Assembly (NCBI RefSeq): GCF_009760915.1
Contig: NZ_VIDQ01000068.1
Location: 1-41,150 of the forward strand
Length of the DNA: 41,150 bases
From: Azohydromonas aeria
Lineage (GTDB): Bacteria > Pseudomonadota > Gammaproteobacteria > Burkholderiales > Burkholderiaceae_C
Direction of reading: 5' to 3'
Of this stretch, positions 1 to 16,158 are shown piece after piece (position 1 is the stretch's first letter; every line of letters starts with the position of its first letter). A model generated the notes under the pieces. It saw only the letters and a list, made by a program, of their open reading frames with translations. It did no database searches and had not been told where the DNA came from. Both the position numbers and the translations under genes were made by a program.

Positions 1-947
1 GGCTGCGCCGCGCCGCGGCGCTCGGCCGCGCCCTGGCGCCGCACGGCCAGCGCGGCGTTCACCGCCGCCGGCACGGCGGGCTCGGCCGCGGCAGGCGCCG
101 CCGGCTCGGCCGGTGCCGCGTCGGCAATGGTTCCAGCCGGAACGGGAGCAGGTGCCGCAGCGGCCGCGTCCACTTGCGGAGCCAGCGGATCGATGCGCAG
201 CTCGCAGTCGTCGAGCGCGAACTCGAACACGCCCTCGACCTCGGCGCGCGGCGCCTCGGACATCAACCGGATGTCGAAGCCCAGGTGGCAGCTCTCGGCG
301 TCGAGCGCCTCCAGCGCCGGCACCGCGTCCACGCGCGTGGCGACGCTGCATTCGCTGCCCAGCCGGGCCAGGTAGCGGATGAAGGCCAGCGGGTCCAGGC
401 CGTTGCGCAGCGCGTCGGCGCCGAAGCCGACCGCGACCTGCCATCCGGCGCCGGCCGATCCGGTTGCGGGCGCATCCCGCACGGACGCCGGCTGCAATTG
501 CTGTTGTGGCTGCGTCCGGGGCGCGGCCGTGCCGCCCTGCAGCAGCGCGCGCAGCTGCGCGCCCAGCACGGCGCTGCGCTCGGCCACCACGGGGTCGGCG
601 CTGCCGAGCTCGACCTCGCCGAGCAGCACCTGCATCTGGTCCAGGCTCTCCAGCAGCGCGGCGCAGATGGCCTCGTCGGCCTGCAGCGCGCCGCTGCGCA
701 GCGCCTCCATCAGCGTCTCGACCTCGTGCGTGAAGGCCACCAGGGCGTCGAAGCCGAACAGGCCCGCGGTGCCCTTGATGGTGTGCGCGGCGCGGAAGGC
801 CGCGTTGAGCAGCTCCGAGTCGCCGGGGGCCTGCTCCAGGCCCAGCAGCGACTGCTCGAACTGCTGCAGCATCTCCTGCGCCTCGGCCAGGAAGCCCTCG
901 CGCGCGGCGGCGATGATGGCGGCGTCGTCGTCGTACGGTTGGTTCAC
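1..947 (-). CDS. cheA: Chemotaxis histidine kinase CheA, N-terminal part (cut by window edge)
   Basis: CheA autophosphorylates on a histidine in its N-terminal P1 (Hpt) domain and passes the phosphate to CheY-type regulators under control of MCP arrays. About 315 residues are visible. Residues 10-110 look like an Hpt domain, with the phospho-acceptor motif AAHTIKGTAGLFGF (His55). A Pro/Ala/Gln-rich linker follows, then a second small domain around residues 150-225, then another Ala/Pro-rich linker at the window edge. The kinase core and the CheW-like domain lie outside. I chose the GTG at 945-947 because an AGGA sits about 6 nt upstream and the Hpt domain starts right after it; no ATG serves this frame. 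It follows the STAS gene by 10 bp, so it is the promoter-distal gene of the MCP-cheY-STAS-cheA operon. The family is clear; the array class is not known. Confidence 0.88.
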   Translation of the reverse strand, partial: MNQPYDDDAAIIAAAREGFLAEAQEMLQQFEQSLLGLEQAPGDSELLNAAFRAAHTIKGTAGLFGFDALVAFTHEVETLMEALRSGALQADEAICAALLESLDQMQVLLGEVELGSADPVVAERSAVLGAQLRALLQGGTAAPRTQPQQQLQPASVRDAPATGSAGAGWQVAVGFGADALRNGLDPLAFIRYLARLGSECSVATRVDAVPALEALDAESCHLGFDIRLMSEAPRAEVEGVFEFALDDCELRIDPLAPQVDAAAAAPAPVPAGTIADAAPAEPAAPAAAEPAVPAAVNAALAVRRQGAAERRGAAQ

Positions 948-957
948 CGTCGGTCCT

Positions 958-1245
958 TCACTCGTGGGCGCCGTGCGCCGCCGGCAGCAGCTGCCGCAGG
1001 CCCAGGCACTGCAGCGCGTCGCGCACGGCGGCGCTGGGCTGGTGCAGCACCAGCGCGCGGCCCTGCGCCTGCAGGCTGCGCCGCGTGGCCAGCAGCAGCT
1101 GCACGCCGGCGCTGTCGAAGTCGATGACGCCGGAGAGGTCCAGCGCCAGGTCGCCGGCACCGGCCTGCAGCGCCTGCAGCAGCGCCTCGCGCACCGTGGC
1201 GGCCTGCGCGATGGTCAGCTCCGGGCCGAGCGCGAGCATGCTCAT
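958..1245 (-). CDS. STAS-domain protein (anti-sigma factor antagonist type)
   Basis: This 95-residue protein is a single STAS domain. The core has the alternating beta/alpha pattern, with DLSGVIDFDSAGVQLLL at residues 36-52; the DSAG serine (Ser45) is where SpoIIAA-type proteins are phosphorylated. STAS proteins act through protein-protein contacts, usually switched by Ser phosphorylation. The frame is open further upstream, but I start at the ATG at 1243-1245 because the STAS fold begins there and GAGG precedes it; the longer version would overlap cheY by more than 200 bp and reads like out-of-frame sequence. It lies 11 bp after cheY and 10 bp before cheA, so it is probably co-translated with both. 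STAS genes occur inside some chemosensory operons; its partner here is unknown. Confidence 0.85.
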   Translation of the reverse strand: MSMLALGPELTIAQAATVREALLQALQAGAGDLALDLSGVIDFDSAGVQLLLATRRSLQAQGRALVLHQPSAAVRDALQCLGLRQLLPAAHGAHE

Positions 1246-1256
1246 GCCTCGTCGCG

Positions 1257-1619
1257 TCAGACGCAGAGCTTGGTTACCGCGTCCACCAGCTGCGAGGGCT
1301 GGAAAGGCTTGGTGATCCAGGCGCGCACGCCGGCGGCGCGGCCTTCGGCCTTCTTGGCTTCCTGCGACTCGGTGGTCAGCATGATCACCGGCACGAACTT
1401 GTGCGCGGCCTGCGCCTTGAGGTGGCGCACGAAGGTCAGCCCGTCCATGTTGGGCATGTTGACGTCGCACACGACCAGGTTGATCTTGTTGCCCAGCTTG
1501 GCGATGGCGTCCTTGCCGTCCACGGCTTCGATCACGGCGTAGCCGGCCTTCTGCAGCGCCAGCTTCACCAGGGTGCGAAAGCTCGCCGAGTCGTCGACGA
1601 TGAGAATGGTCTTGCTCAT
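1257..1619 (-). CDS. cheY: CheY-like single-domain response regulator
   Basis: A 120-residue stand-alone receiver domain. The acidic pocket is Asp9-Asp10 (ILIVDDSASF), the phospho-acceptor is Asp52 (VVCDVNMPNMDG), the switch Thr is at 82-83 (MLTTES), and the conserved Lys is Lys104 in ITKPF. There is no output domain, so it should act by binding another protein after phosphorylation by the CheA encoded downstream. The ATG is preceded by GGGAG at about 9 nt. It lies between the MCP-like gene (85 bp upstream) and the STAS gene. Its Lys/Thr-rich sequence (KKAEGRAAG, RAWITKPF) resembles the CheY-type regulators paired with dedicated CheA kinases. Whether it drives flagellar switching, pili or something else cannot be told from sequence. 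Confidence 0.93.
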   Translation of the reverse strand: MSKTILIVDDSASFRTLVKLALQKAGYAVIEAVDGKDAIAKLGNKINLVVCDVNMPNMDGLTFVRHLKAQAAHKFVPVIMLTTESQEAKKAEGRAAGVRAWITKPFQPSQLVDAVTKLCV

Positions 1620-1704
1620 GGGTGTTTCTCTCCCGGGAAGGCCGGTTGTTGGTATCGAAGTCGGAAACGGAATCCGTGGTGGGTGCTCGGTGCCGGCTGG
1701 CGCG

Positions 1705-2838
1705 TCAAAAGAACTCGACCCCGGCGCTGCGCTGCACGAGCACGTTGTCGTGATGGCGTGCGCGCTGTTCTTCCATGGTGTAGCTGGCTTCGAGCGTGGC
1801 CAGCCACTGCGCCGCGTCGGCGTTGCTGGCGTCGCGGTTCTCGGCCAGCCAGGCCACGAAACGCTCCATGTCCTGGCCCAGTATGCAAAGCATCTGGTTC
1901 AAACGGTCACCGAATTGAAAACTCACCAGCATGCGCTCGGCCTCGGTGCGCAATGCTTCGCAGCCCGCGCGCAGCGCCTGTGAAGTGTTCACGTTCTCGC
2001 TGAGGCTGCCGAGCATCAGCGACAGCGCCTCGCGCGCGCGCAGCTGCAGCTCGATGCGCAGCTCCTCGGCGCTGGTGTTCTGCAGCTCGCCCTGGTGTTG
2101 CGTGCGCTGGATGGCCTGCTCCAGCTCGCCCAGGTGGCGGCCGATGTGCTCGCCGGTGTCGCCGATGCGCGCGGCCACGGCGCGCACTTCCTCGGCCACG
2201 GCGCGCAGCCCGCCGTCGTCGGCAACGCGGCTGGCCTCGATGGAGGCGTTGATGGACAGCAGCCGCGTGTGCGCCGACACCGCCTGCAGCTGCTGCGACA
2301 GCTGCGTGAGCAGCGCCATGGGCTCGCGCAGCTCGCCCAGCAGGCCCAGCGCTTGGTCGCGCTGCCCGAAGGCGCGCCGCATCGGCGCCAGCAGGGCCTC
2401 CAGCGCAGCGGCGTTGGCGCCCAGCACCTCGTCGGCGGCGCCGGCCGTGGCCGAGAGGTTGAGCTGCGTGGCCTGCTGCTCCACCACGGCGAGCCCCTCG
2501 GTGATGCCGGCCAGCCCCTGCATCGCGCCGGCCAGCCCGTCCTCGGCCGACTGGCGCGCCGACTGCAGCTGCCGCTCCCACACCGGCACCACCTGCTGCG
2601 CCATGAGCGCCGCGCCGCTGCATTCGGCCGCGGCGCGGTCGTCGCGGGCCGCGCGCGCCGGAGCGGCCAGGGCCCCCGCCGAGCCGCAGGCCAGCGCCAG
2701 CCCCAGGCCCAGCATCCATCCGCCCTGCGCGGCCAGCAGGCAGCCGGCGGCCGCACCCGTGGCGGCCAGGGCGCGGCGCAGCGTCCCGCGGGGTGCGGCG
2801 GAGGAGTCGGCGGCGGGCGTGAGGGTGGAAACGGACAT
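1705..2838 (-). CDS. MCP-like chemosensory protein with divergent signalling tip
   Basis: A 377-residue protein. Residues 24-60 form a hydrophobic, Gly/Ala-rich hairpin (probably one or two membrane passes), with no large periplasmic sensor domain after it. The remainder is predicted coiled coil. The only MCP signature is around residues 190-225: LLSINASIEASR then GGLRAVAEEVRAVAARIGDTG, aligned with the receptor motif [28 protein letters not shown]. The GEQGRGF part is replaced by VADDGG, so the tip that binds CheA and CheW is much altered. A long C-terminal region (about 250-377) has no match I recognise. It is the first gene of the operon with cheY, the STAS gene and cheA, which supports a chemosensory role. 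The start is the ATG at 2836-2838; no strong ribosome binding site is visible. Confidence 0.8.
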   Translation of the reverse strand: MSVSTLTPAADSSAAPRGTLRRALAATGAAAGCLLAAQGGWMLGLGLALACGSAGALAAPARAARDDRAAAECSGAALMAQQVVPVWERQLQSARQSAEDGLAGAMQGLAGITEGLAVVEQQATQLNLSATAGAADEVLGANAAALEALLAPMRRAFGQRDQALGLLGELREPMALLTQLSQQLQAVSAHTRLLSINASIEASRVADDGGLRAVAEEVRAVAARIGDTGEHIGRHLGELEQAIQRTQHQGELQNTSAEELRIELQLRAREALSLMLGSLSENVNTSQALRAGCEALRTEAERMLVSFQFGDRLNQMLCILGQDMERFVAWLAENRDASNADAAQWLATLEASYTMEEQRARHHDNVLVQRSAGVEFF

Positions 2839-3135
2839 GGGTGCAGGCGGCTCTCAGTTGTCCGGCGGTCTATCGGCCGGCGCGGCACGGTGTTGAGCGC
2901 CACGCGTTTCCCGCAGGCACTGTCGCGACATAACGCACGAAGCCCACGCCCGCGTGGGCAGCACCGGCGCGCCGCCTGCCGCGGCGTGATACATCGCGTG
3001 CACGGGCGCCTGTCGTTGCGTGCGCAATCCACGGGCGCCTGCCAGGGGGCATTCAATGTCACAACCTTGTGACGATTTGATACTGCCCCTGCGCCAAGCT
3101 CGCAGGCATTCGTTCAGCTGCGGCCGCGGCTGCCG
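2839..3135. promoter_or_regulatory. Divergent intergenic region of the chemosensory genes
   Basis: This 297-bp gap separates two divergently transcribed receptor genes and must hold both promoters. I found no convincing sigma-70 or FliA (sigma-28) promoter by eye. It contains an inverted repeat at 3058-3073 (arms GTCACAA and TTGTGAC, 2-nt centre) and a 12-bp direct repeat, CACGGGCGCCTG, at 3001-3012 and 3030-3041. These are candidate regulator sites; the regulator is unknown. Confidence 0.4.
3058..3073. promoter_or_regulatory. Inverted repeat, candidate operator
   Basis: GTCACAACCTTGTGAC has perfect 7-bp arms around a CC centre. It lies 63 bp before the ATG of the plus-strand MCP and about 220 bp upstream of the minus-strand receptor gene. 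Its half-sites read TCACA and TGTGA, the reverse arrangement of a CRP-type site, so it is not a standard CRP site. No binding protein can be assigned. Confidence 0.35.
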
Positions 3136-5007
3136 ATGACAGCAGCCCGCAACGCTGCCGTCGGCGCCGCCCTTTTCATGAGCACCGTACCGACCACGCA
3201 CGCCAGCGGCCCGTCCGCCGCATCCCGGCCCCACGCCGCATTGCCGTGGCTGGAGCCCGTGCGCCAGTACTTCGCCTACCACGGCCTGCTGGCGCCGGCG
3301 GTGCGGCTCATGCGCAACCTGTCCATGCGCGGCAAGGTGGCGCTCACCACCGCCTTGTTCATGCTGCCGCTGCTGCTGCTGGCCGGCTCGCACCTGGCCT
3401 GGCAGCAGCGGCTGCTGCGCCATACCCACATCGAGCTGGCCGCGCTGGAGTACGCCGAGGCGGCGCAGCAGGTGGCGCTGCATCCCGGCGACGGCGCGCG
3501 GCGCGCGGCGCTGGAGCAGGCGCGCCGGCGCGCCACGCAGGCCGGATTGCCGGAAATGGCCGCCTGGCCCCAGTTGCAGGCCGGCGCGCAGGAAGGCGCT
3601 GCGCTGGAGCGCTCGCTGTCGGTGCTGCGGCGCGAGGTGTTGCGGGTTTCGGCGCTGGGCCTGCAGGAGTGGGGCGAAGGCTTCCACCTGAGCCGTCTGG
3701 GCCTGTTCCTCGTCCCGGACCTGCAGCAGTCGATCAGGAATTTCGTGGCCAGTGCCCCGGCCGAGCGCGGCGTGCCCGAGGCCATGGTGCTGCGGCTGCT
3801 GTTCCTGGCGCGGGATGCCCACGAGGGGAGTGCCGGCGAGCTGCCGCGCGCCGAGGCTGACAAGGCCTTCGAAGCGGTGGAGAAGCTGCTGCGCCTGGAC
3901 CCCGAGCCCGACGCGCTGCGCGCGCAGTCGCAGGCTGCCCTGGACGCGGTCGAGGCGCTGCGCGGCAAGGCGCTGCAGCTGCTGGAGCACAAGCTGCGCC
4001 AGCGCGCGGACGCGGTGGTGTCGCAGCAGGTGGTGCTGGTGCTGGGCGTGCTGGCCGCGCTGCTGGTGACGCTGTACCTGCAGCTGGCCTTCTACAAGGT
4101 GCTCTCGGGCGGGCTGCAGGCGCTGCGGCGCGAGATGGGGCAGCTGGCCGACGGCAACCTCAGCGCGCGGCCGCGGCCGCGCGGGCGCGACGAGGTGGCG
4201 GCGACGATGTGGTCGCTGTCGAGCTCGCTGGCGCGGCTGTCGGACCTGCTGGCCGCGGTGCGCCGCGGCGTGGGCGCCGCGGGGCAGGCCTCGCAGCAGA
4301 TCGCCATGGGCAACGAGGACCTGGCCGACCGCACCCGGCGCGCCACGCAGGGCCTGGACCAGGTGGTGCAGGGCGTGACGCAATACGCCGCGCAGGCGCA
4401 GCACAGCGTGGCGCGCGTGGACGAGGCCGCCGCCTCGGTGCAGGCGCTGCGGCTGGAGGCCGCGCGCAGCCGCAAGCACATGGCGCAGCTGGCCGCGCGC
4501 ATGCAGGCGCTGCAGGGCAAGAGCCGCGACATCGAGGCCATCGTCGGCACCATCGACGCCATCGCGCTGCGCACCGGCATCCTGGCGCTCAACGCCTCGG
4601 TGGAAGCGGGCAAGGCCGGCGCGGCCGGCCGCGGCTTCGCGGTGGTGGCGCAGGAGGTGCGCAGCCTGGCGCTGCGCAGCGCGGAGTCCGCGCGCCAGAT
4701 CGGCGAGCTCATCGGGCGGGCCACCGAGGACATCGGCCAGGGCAGCGCGCTGTCGGCGGTGGCCGGCGCCTCGATCGCCGCCAGCGAGGGCCACGTGGAC
4801 GGCATCCAGCAGGCCATGGCGGGCATCGTGGAGCTGTCGCGCACGGGCCACCGCCAGTCCACCGCCATCCTGGAAGAGCTGCGCTCGCTGCACGCCGTCA
4901 CGGCCGAGAACGGCGCGCTGGTGGACGAGCTCACGCGCGCCTCGCTGGCGCTGCGCGAGCAGGGCGAGCAGCTCAACGCCCAGGTGCAGGGATTCAAGCT
5001 GTGCTGA
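3136..5007 (+). CDS. Methyl-accepting chemotaxis protein (membrane receptor)
   Basis: A 623-residue transducer. Layout: a cytoplasmic N-terminus; TM1 at about 67-89 ([20 protein letters not shown]); a periplasmic region of about 200 residues, mainly helical; TM2 at about 295-320; a HAMP domain just after; and a cytoplasmic signalling helix from about 375 to 620. The signature [20 protein letters not shown] followed by [17 protein letters not shown] (near 480-510) identifies the MCP domain. Compared with the usual [20 protein letters not shown] the tip Asn is Gly and the Glu-Gln pair is Ala-Ala, which is unusual. It is divergent from the MCP-cheY-STAS-cheA operon and probably feeds the same CheA. 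The start is uncertain: the ATG at 3178 is an alternative, and neither has a clear ribosome binding site. The C-terminus (GFKLC) lacks a CheR-docking pentapeptide. Confidence 0.88.
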   Translation: [623 protein letters not shown]

Positions 5008-5030
5008 GCTGACGGGCCGTTGGCCCGCAC

Positions 5031-7637
<2,607 letters not shown>

Positions 7638-7743
7638 AGGATTGCACGGCGGGACGGCACGTTTTCACGATCCTGAATAGGTTGGGACCGCGCGGCACAT
7701 CATCATCCGTGACCGCGCCCGCCCGACGGGCCTGCGCGGCAAC

Positions 7744-9570
7744 ATGAACAGTGAACGCATGGCCATTCATCGACGCGAAGGAGCCGGCACGGACCCCGCC
7801 GAAGGGGCGCGGCTGCAGGCGCTGCACGACCTGCACATCCTCGACACACCGCCCGAAGCCGAGTTCGACGACCTGGCCTGGCTGGCGGTGCGGCTGTGCG
7901 ACGCGCCCATCGCCCTGGTCAGCCTGGTGGACGCCGATCGGCAGTGGTTCAAGGCGCGTTGCGGCCTGGGGGCCGAGCAGACGCCGCGCGCCATTTCGTT
8001 CTGCACCCACGCCATCGAGAGCGACGGCCTGTTCGAGATCCCGGACGCCAGGCAGGACCCGCGCTTTGCCGACAACCCGCTGGTCACCGGCGCCCCGCAC
8101 ATCCGCTCCTATGCCGGCATGCCGCTGGTCACCCTGGACGGCCACCGCCTGGGAACGCTGTGCGTGATCGACAACACGCGTCCCCGCACGCTGGACGCGA
8201 CGCAGCGCGAGGCGCTGCAGCGCCTGGCACGCCGTGCCGCCGGCAGCCTGGAGGCGCGGCGCCAGCGCCTGCGCGCCGAGTCGCGCGAGGGCACGCTGGC
8301 GCTGCTGCTCGAAGCCATGCCCGACGCCGTGGTGACCTGCGATGCCACGGGGCTGCTGGGCGAGTTCAACCGGACGGCGCGAGACTGGCATGGCGTCGAT
8401 CCCCGCGCGCTGCCGCCCGAGAGCTGGGCGCAGCACTTCGACCTGCACGAGCCCGGCGGGCACGAGCTGCTCGCCACCGAGCGCATTCCGCTGCTGCGCG
8501 CCTGGCGCGGCGAGCGCGTGCGCGAGGCGGCGATAGTCATCAAGGCGCGCGGCCAGGCACCGCGCACGGTGCTGTGCAATGCCGACCCGCTGCGCGCTGC
8601 GGACGGCACGCTGCAAGGGGCCGTGTGCGTGATGCACGACATCACCGACCGGCTGGCCGCCGAGGAGCGGCTGCGCAAGAGCGAGCAGCGCATGCGCACC
8701 GTGGCCGACAACATGCCCGCGCTCGTGGCCCACGTCGGCGCCGACCTGCGCTACCGCTTCGTCAACCGGCCCTATGCCCAGTGGTTCGGGCTGGAGCCGG
8801 AAGCCATCCTGGGGCGGCACATGAGCGAGATCCTGCGCCGCGAGCACTACGTCGGCATCCTGCCGCGGCTGCAGCAGGTGCTGGCCGGCCAGACGGTGGC
8901 CTTCGACATGGACGTGACCCGCGGCGGCGAGCTGCGGCACATGCATGCCACCTACGTCCCGGAGCACCAGGCGACGCCGCACGGGCCGCCTTGCGGGCAG
9001 CGCACGGGCTTCCACCTCATGGTGCACGACCTCACCGAGAAGACGCAGCTCGCGCGCATGCTGCACGAGCGCGCCCTGACGGATGCGCTCACCGGGCTGC
9101 CCAACCGGGCCGCGTGGGACGAGGAGATCCAGCGCGGCGTCGCCCGCGCGCAGCGCGCGGGCGTGCCGGCCACCGTCATGTTCCTCGACCTCGACGGCTT
9201 CAAGCAGGTCAACGACAGCTTCGGCCATGCGGCCGGCGACGCGGTGCTGTGCGAGTTCGCCCACCGGCTGCGCGGCTGCCTGCGCAGGAGCGACTTCATC
9301 GCGCGGCTGGGCGGCGACGAGTTCGTGGTGCTGCTCGACCGCATCACGCACCCCGACGTCGATCCGGCCGTCATCGCCGCGAAGGTGCTGGACGCCATGG
9401 CGCCGGCGCTCCACGTTGACAGGGCCGCGCTGCACATCAGGCCGAGCATCGGCATCGCGGTGCAGCCGGGGCCGCTGCGCGACGCAACGCGCCTCATGCA
9501 GGCCGCGGACGAGGCGATGTACCAGGCCAAGCGGCGCGCCGAGCTGCATTTCGCCACGCTGGAGTGTTGA
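7744..9570 (+). CDS. Diguanylate cyclase with GAF, PAS and GGDEF domains
   Basis: A 608-residue protein that should make cyclic-di-GMP from two GTP. Residues 20-175 are a GAF domain of the type opening with LQALHDLHILDTPPEAEFDD. Two PAS domains follow (about 180-305 and 310-430), then a GGDEF domain from about 435 to the end. The catalytic motif is intact: GGDEF at residues 523-527, in ARLGGDEFVVLLD. The inhibitory I-site RxxD is also present (RRSD, five residues upstream), so product inhibition is expected. There are no membrane segments. It lies between a hybrid kinase and an EAL phosphodiesterase on the same strand, with gaps of 106 and 153 bp, so the three may form one cyclic-di-GMP circuit. 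The in-frame ATG at 7759 is a possible alternative start. Confidence 0.93.
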   Translation: MNSERMAIHRREGAGTDPAEGARLQALHDLHILDTPPEAEFDDLAWLAVRLCDAPIALVSLVDADRQWFKARCGLGAEQTPRAISFCTHAIESDGLFEIPDARQDPRFADNPLVTGAPHIRSYAGMPLVTLDGHRLGTLCVIDNTRPRTLDATQREALQRLARRAAGSLEARRQRLRAESREGTLALLLEAMPDAVVTCDATGLLGEFNRTARDWHGVDPRALPPESWAQHFDLHEPGGHELLATERIPLLRAWRGERVREAAIVIKARGQAPRTVLCNADPLRAADGTLQGAVCVMHDITDRLAAEERLRKSEQRMRTVADNMPALVAHVGADLRYRFVNRPYAQWFGLEPEAILGRHMSEILRREHYVGILPRLQQVLAGQTVAFDMDVTRGGELRHMHATYVPEHQATPHGPPCGQRTGFHLMVHDLTEKTQLARMLHERALTDALTGLPNRAAWDEEIQRGVARAQRAGVPATVMFLDLDGFKQVNDSFGHAAGDAVLCEFAHRLRGCLRRSDFIARLGGDEFVVLLDRITHPDVDPAVIAAKVLDAMAPALHVDRAALHIRPSIGIAVQPGPLRDATRLMQAADEAMYQAKRRAELHFATLEC

Positions 9571-9723
9571 GCGGCATTCCCGGCCGCCGTGCCCCTGTGC
9601 GGGCATGCGACGGCTTGGGCGCCGCCCGCCGGGCCGGGTCCGTGACGTATTGACCAGCGGGGCCGGCATGCCGGGCAGCGATCACGCCCCCATCCTCAAG
9701 CCCGGTCACGACGGGCCGAACAC

Positions 9724-10548
9724 ATGACCATGTCCGAATTCACCATTCCCGTCCTGCTCCATGCTCCAGCCCCGGCGGACCACCCGGCCGCCTGCGGCGG
9801 CGACTGCGCGTCGGCAGACAAGCTGGGCTTCGACTTCAGCTTCGCCTACCAGCCCATCGTGGACCTGGCTGCCGGCGACGTCTGGGCGCACGAGGCGCTG
9901 GTGCGCGGCCCCCAGGGCCAGGGCGCCTACAGCGTGCTGCAGCAGGTCAACGACGACAACCGCTACCGCTTCGATCAGCTCTGCCGCGTCAAGGCCATTC
10001 GCGAGGCCGTGGCGCTGGGCATCGATGCCCGGCTGTCCATCAACTTCCTGCCCAACGCGGTCTACAAGCCCGAGGTCTGCATCCGCACCACGCTGGAGGC
10101 CGCGCGCACGCACGGCTTTCCCGTCGACCGCATCATCTTCGAGACCACCGAGGGCGAGCACGTGAAGGACGCGGCGTGGTATGCCGAGGTCATGCGCGAG
10201 TACAAGCGCATCGGCTTCCAGACGGCGATTGACGACTTCGGCGCCGGCTATGCCGGGTTGTCGCTGCTGTCGGACTTCGTGCCCGACATCGTCAAGCTCG
10301 ACATGGGGCTGCTGCGCGGCATCGAGGCCAGCCGCCCCCGGCAGGCCATCGTGCGCCACGTCACGGCGCTGTGCTGCGAGCTGGGCATCCGCGTCGTGGC
10401 CGAGGGCGTGGAAACGGCCGCCGAGCGCGACTTCCTGGCCGACATCGGCATCTCGCTGATGCAGGGCTACCTCTTCGCCAGGCCGTCCTTCCAGGCCCTG
10501 GTGCGGGCGCAACAGCTGTCCATGTTCGGCGAGCCCGTGCCGGTCTGA
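9724..10548 (+). CDS. EAL-domain cyclic-di-GMP phosphodiesterase
   Basis: A 274-residue single-domain EAL protein that should hydrolyse cyclic-di-GMP to pGpG. The catalytic set appears complete: EALVRG (57-62), Asn107 in NFLP, Glu140 in RIIFETTEGE, the double Asp 170-171 in DDFGAGYAG, Lys191 in VKLDM, Glu in VAEGVE, and Gln247 in MQGYLFARP. The loop sequence (SVLQQVNDDNRYRFDQLCRV) is like that of EAL domains coupled to BLUF blue-light sensors, but this protein has no sensor domain; residues 1-35 are a short non-conserved tail. It lies 153 bp after the diguanylate cyclase on the same strand and converges with a CHASE hybrid kinase. The ATG at 9730 is an equally possible start (MSEFTIP). Confidence 0.93.
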   Translation: MTMSEFTIPVLLHAPAPADHPAACGGDCASADKLGFDFSFAYQPIVDLAAGDVWAHEALVRGPQGQGAYSVLQQVNDDNRYRFDQLCRVKAIREAVALGIDARLSINFLPNAVYKPEVCIRTTLEAARTHGFPVDRIIFETTEGEHVKDAAWYAEVMREYKRIGFQTAIDDFGAGYAGLSLLSDFVPDIVKLDMGLLRGIEASRPRQAIVRHVTALCCELGIRVVAEGVETAAERDFLADIGISLMQGYLFARPSFQALVRAQQLSMFGEPVPV

Positions 10549-10623
10549 CGGGCACGCACTCCGCGCGCTGCCGCGCCCGCCCGCACCCTGGGCAAGCCAG
10601 GCAGGGCGGCTGCCGGCGCGGCG

Positions 10624-13680
<3,057 letters not shown>

Positions 13681-14130
13681 GAACGGAATGGAATCGTTGC
13701 CTTGCGCGCAAGGCAGGGGGCCGACGAGCGGCGGTGCGGCCTTGCGAGGCCGCGGGACGGGGATGACGAGGGCGGCCGGATCGCCGGCCGTGGCCGCGGC
13801 ATGCCGGCGCGGCGGCCCGGAGCGTTGTCGCGGCGGCGTCCAACGGAGCGCTTTATGCTGCCGGCAAGAAAGCTTACCGCCATGACAAGCGCGGCTCCTG
13901 CATCCACCGCATCGCGCCGTGATCGGGCGGGCACAATCGCAGCCTCGGGTATTGGTGTTGCCGTGTGCTTTCTCGCTGCAGCCGTGTTGCGGCCGCGCCG
14001 GGCACGAAGTTGCGCGCGCATCCTGCCGAAGCCCGGTGTTGACCCGGCGCGGGCATTGGTCCAGCGTCACGATCGGCTGCGTGCGGCACTGCCGTGCGGG
14101 CCCGGCGTTGAAGGAAACGCCCAGGACCCA
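13681..14130. other. Divergent intergenic region between two hybrid kinases (450 bp)
   Basis: No gene is supported here. Long frames cross it on both strands, but their translations are low-complexity Arg/Gln/His sequence. The region must hold the promoters of the CHASE kinase (leftward) and the membrane kinase (rightward). The one clear element is a 16-bp palindrome at 13699-13714. Part of the middle (about 13855-13990) is less GC-rich than its surroundings. I could not place a convincing -35/-10 pair. Confidence 0.4.
13699..13714. promoter_or_regulatory. 16-bp perfect palindrome upstream of the CHASE kinase
   Basis: GCCTTGCGCGCAAGGC is its own reverse complement over all 16 bases. It begins 19 bp upstream of the CHASE kinase start codon, so it would lie in the 5' leader, where it could be an operator or fold into a hairpin near the translation start. 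No sequence family is recognised. Confidence 0.4.
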
Positions 14131-16158
<2,028 letters not shown>

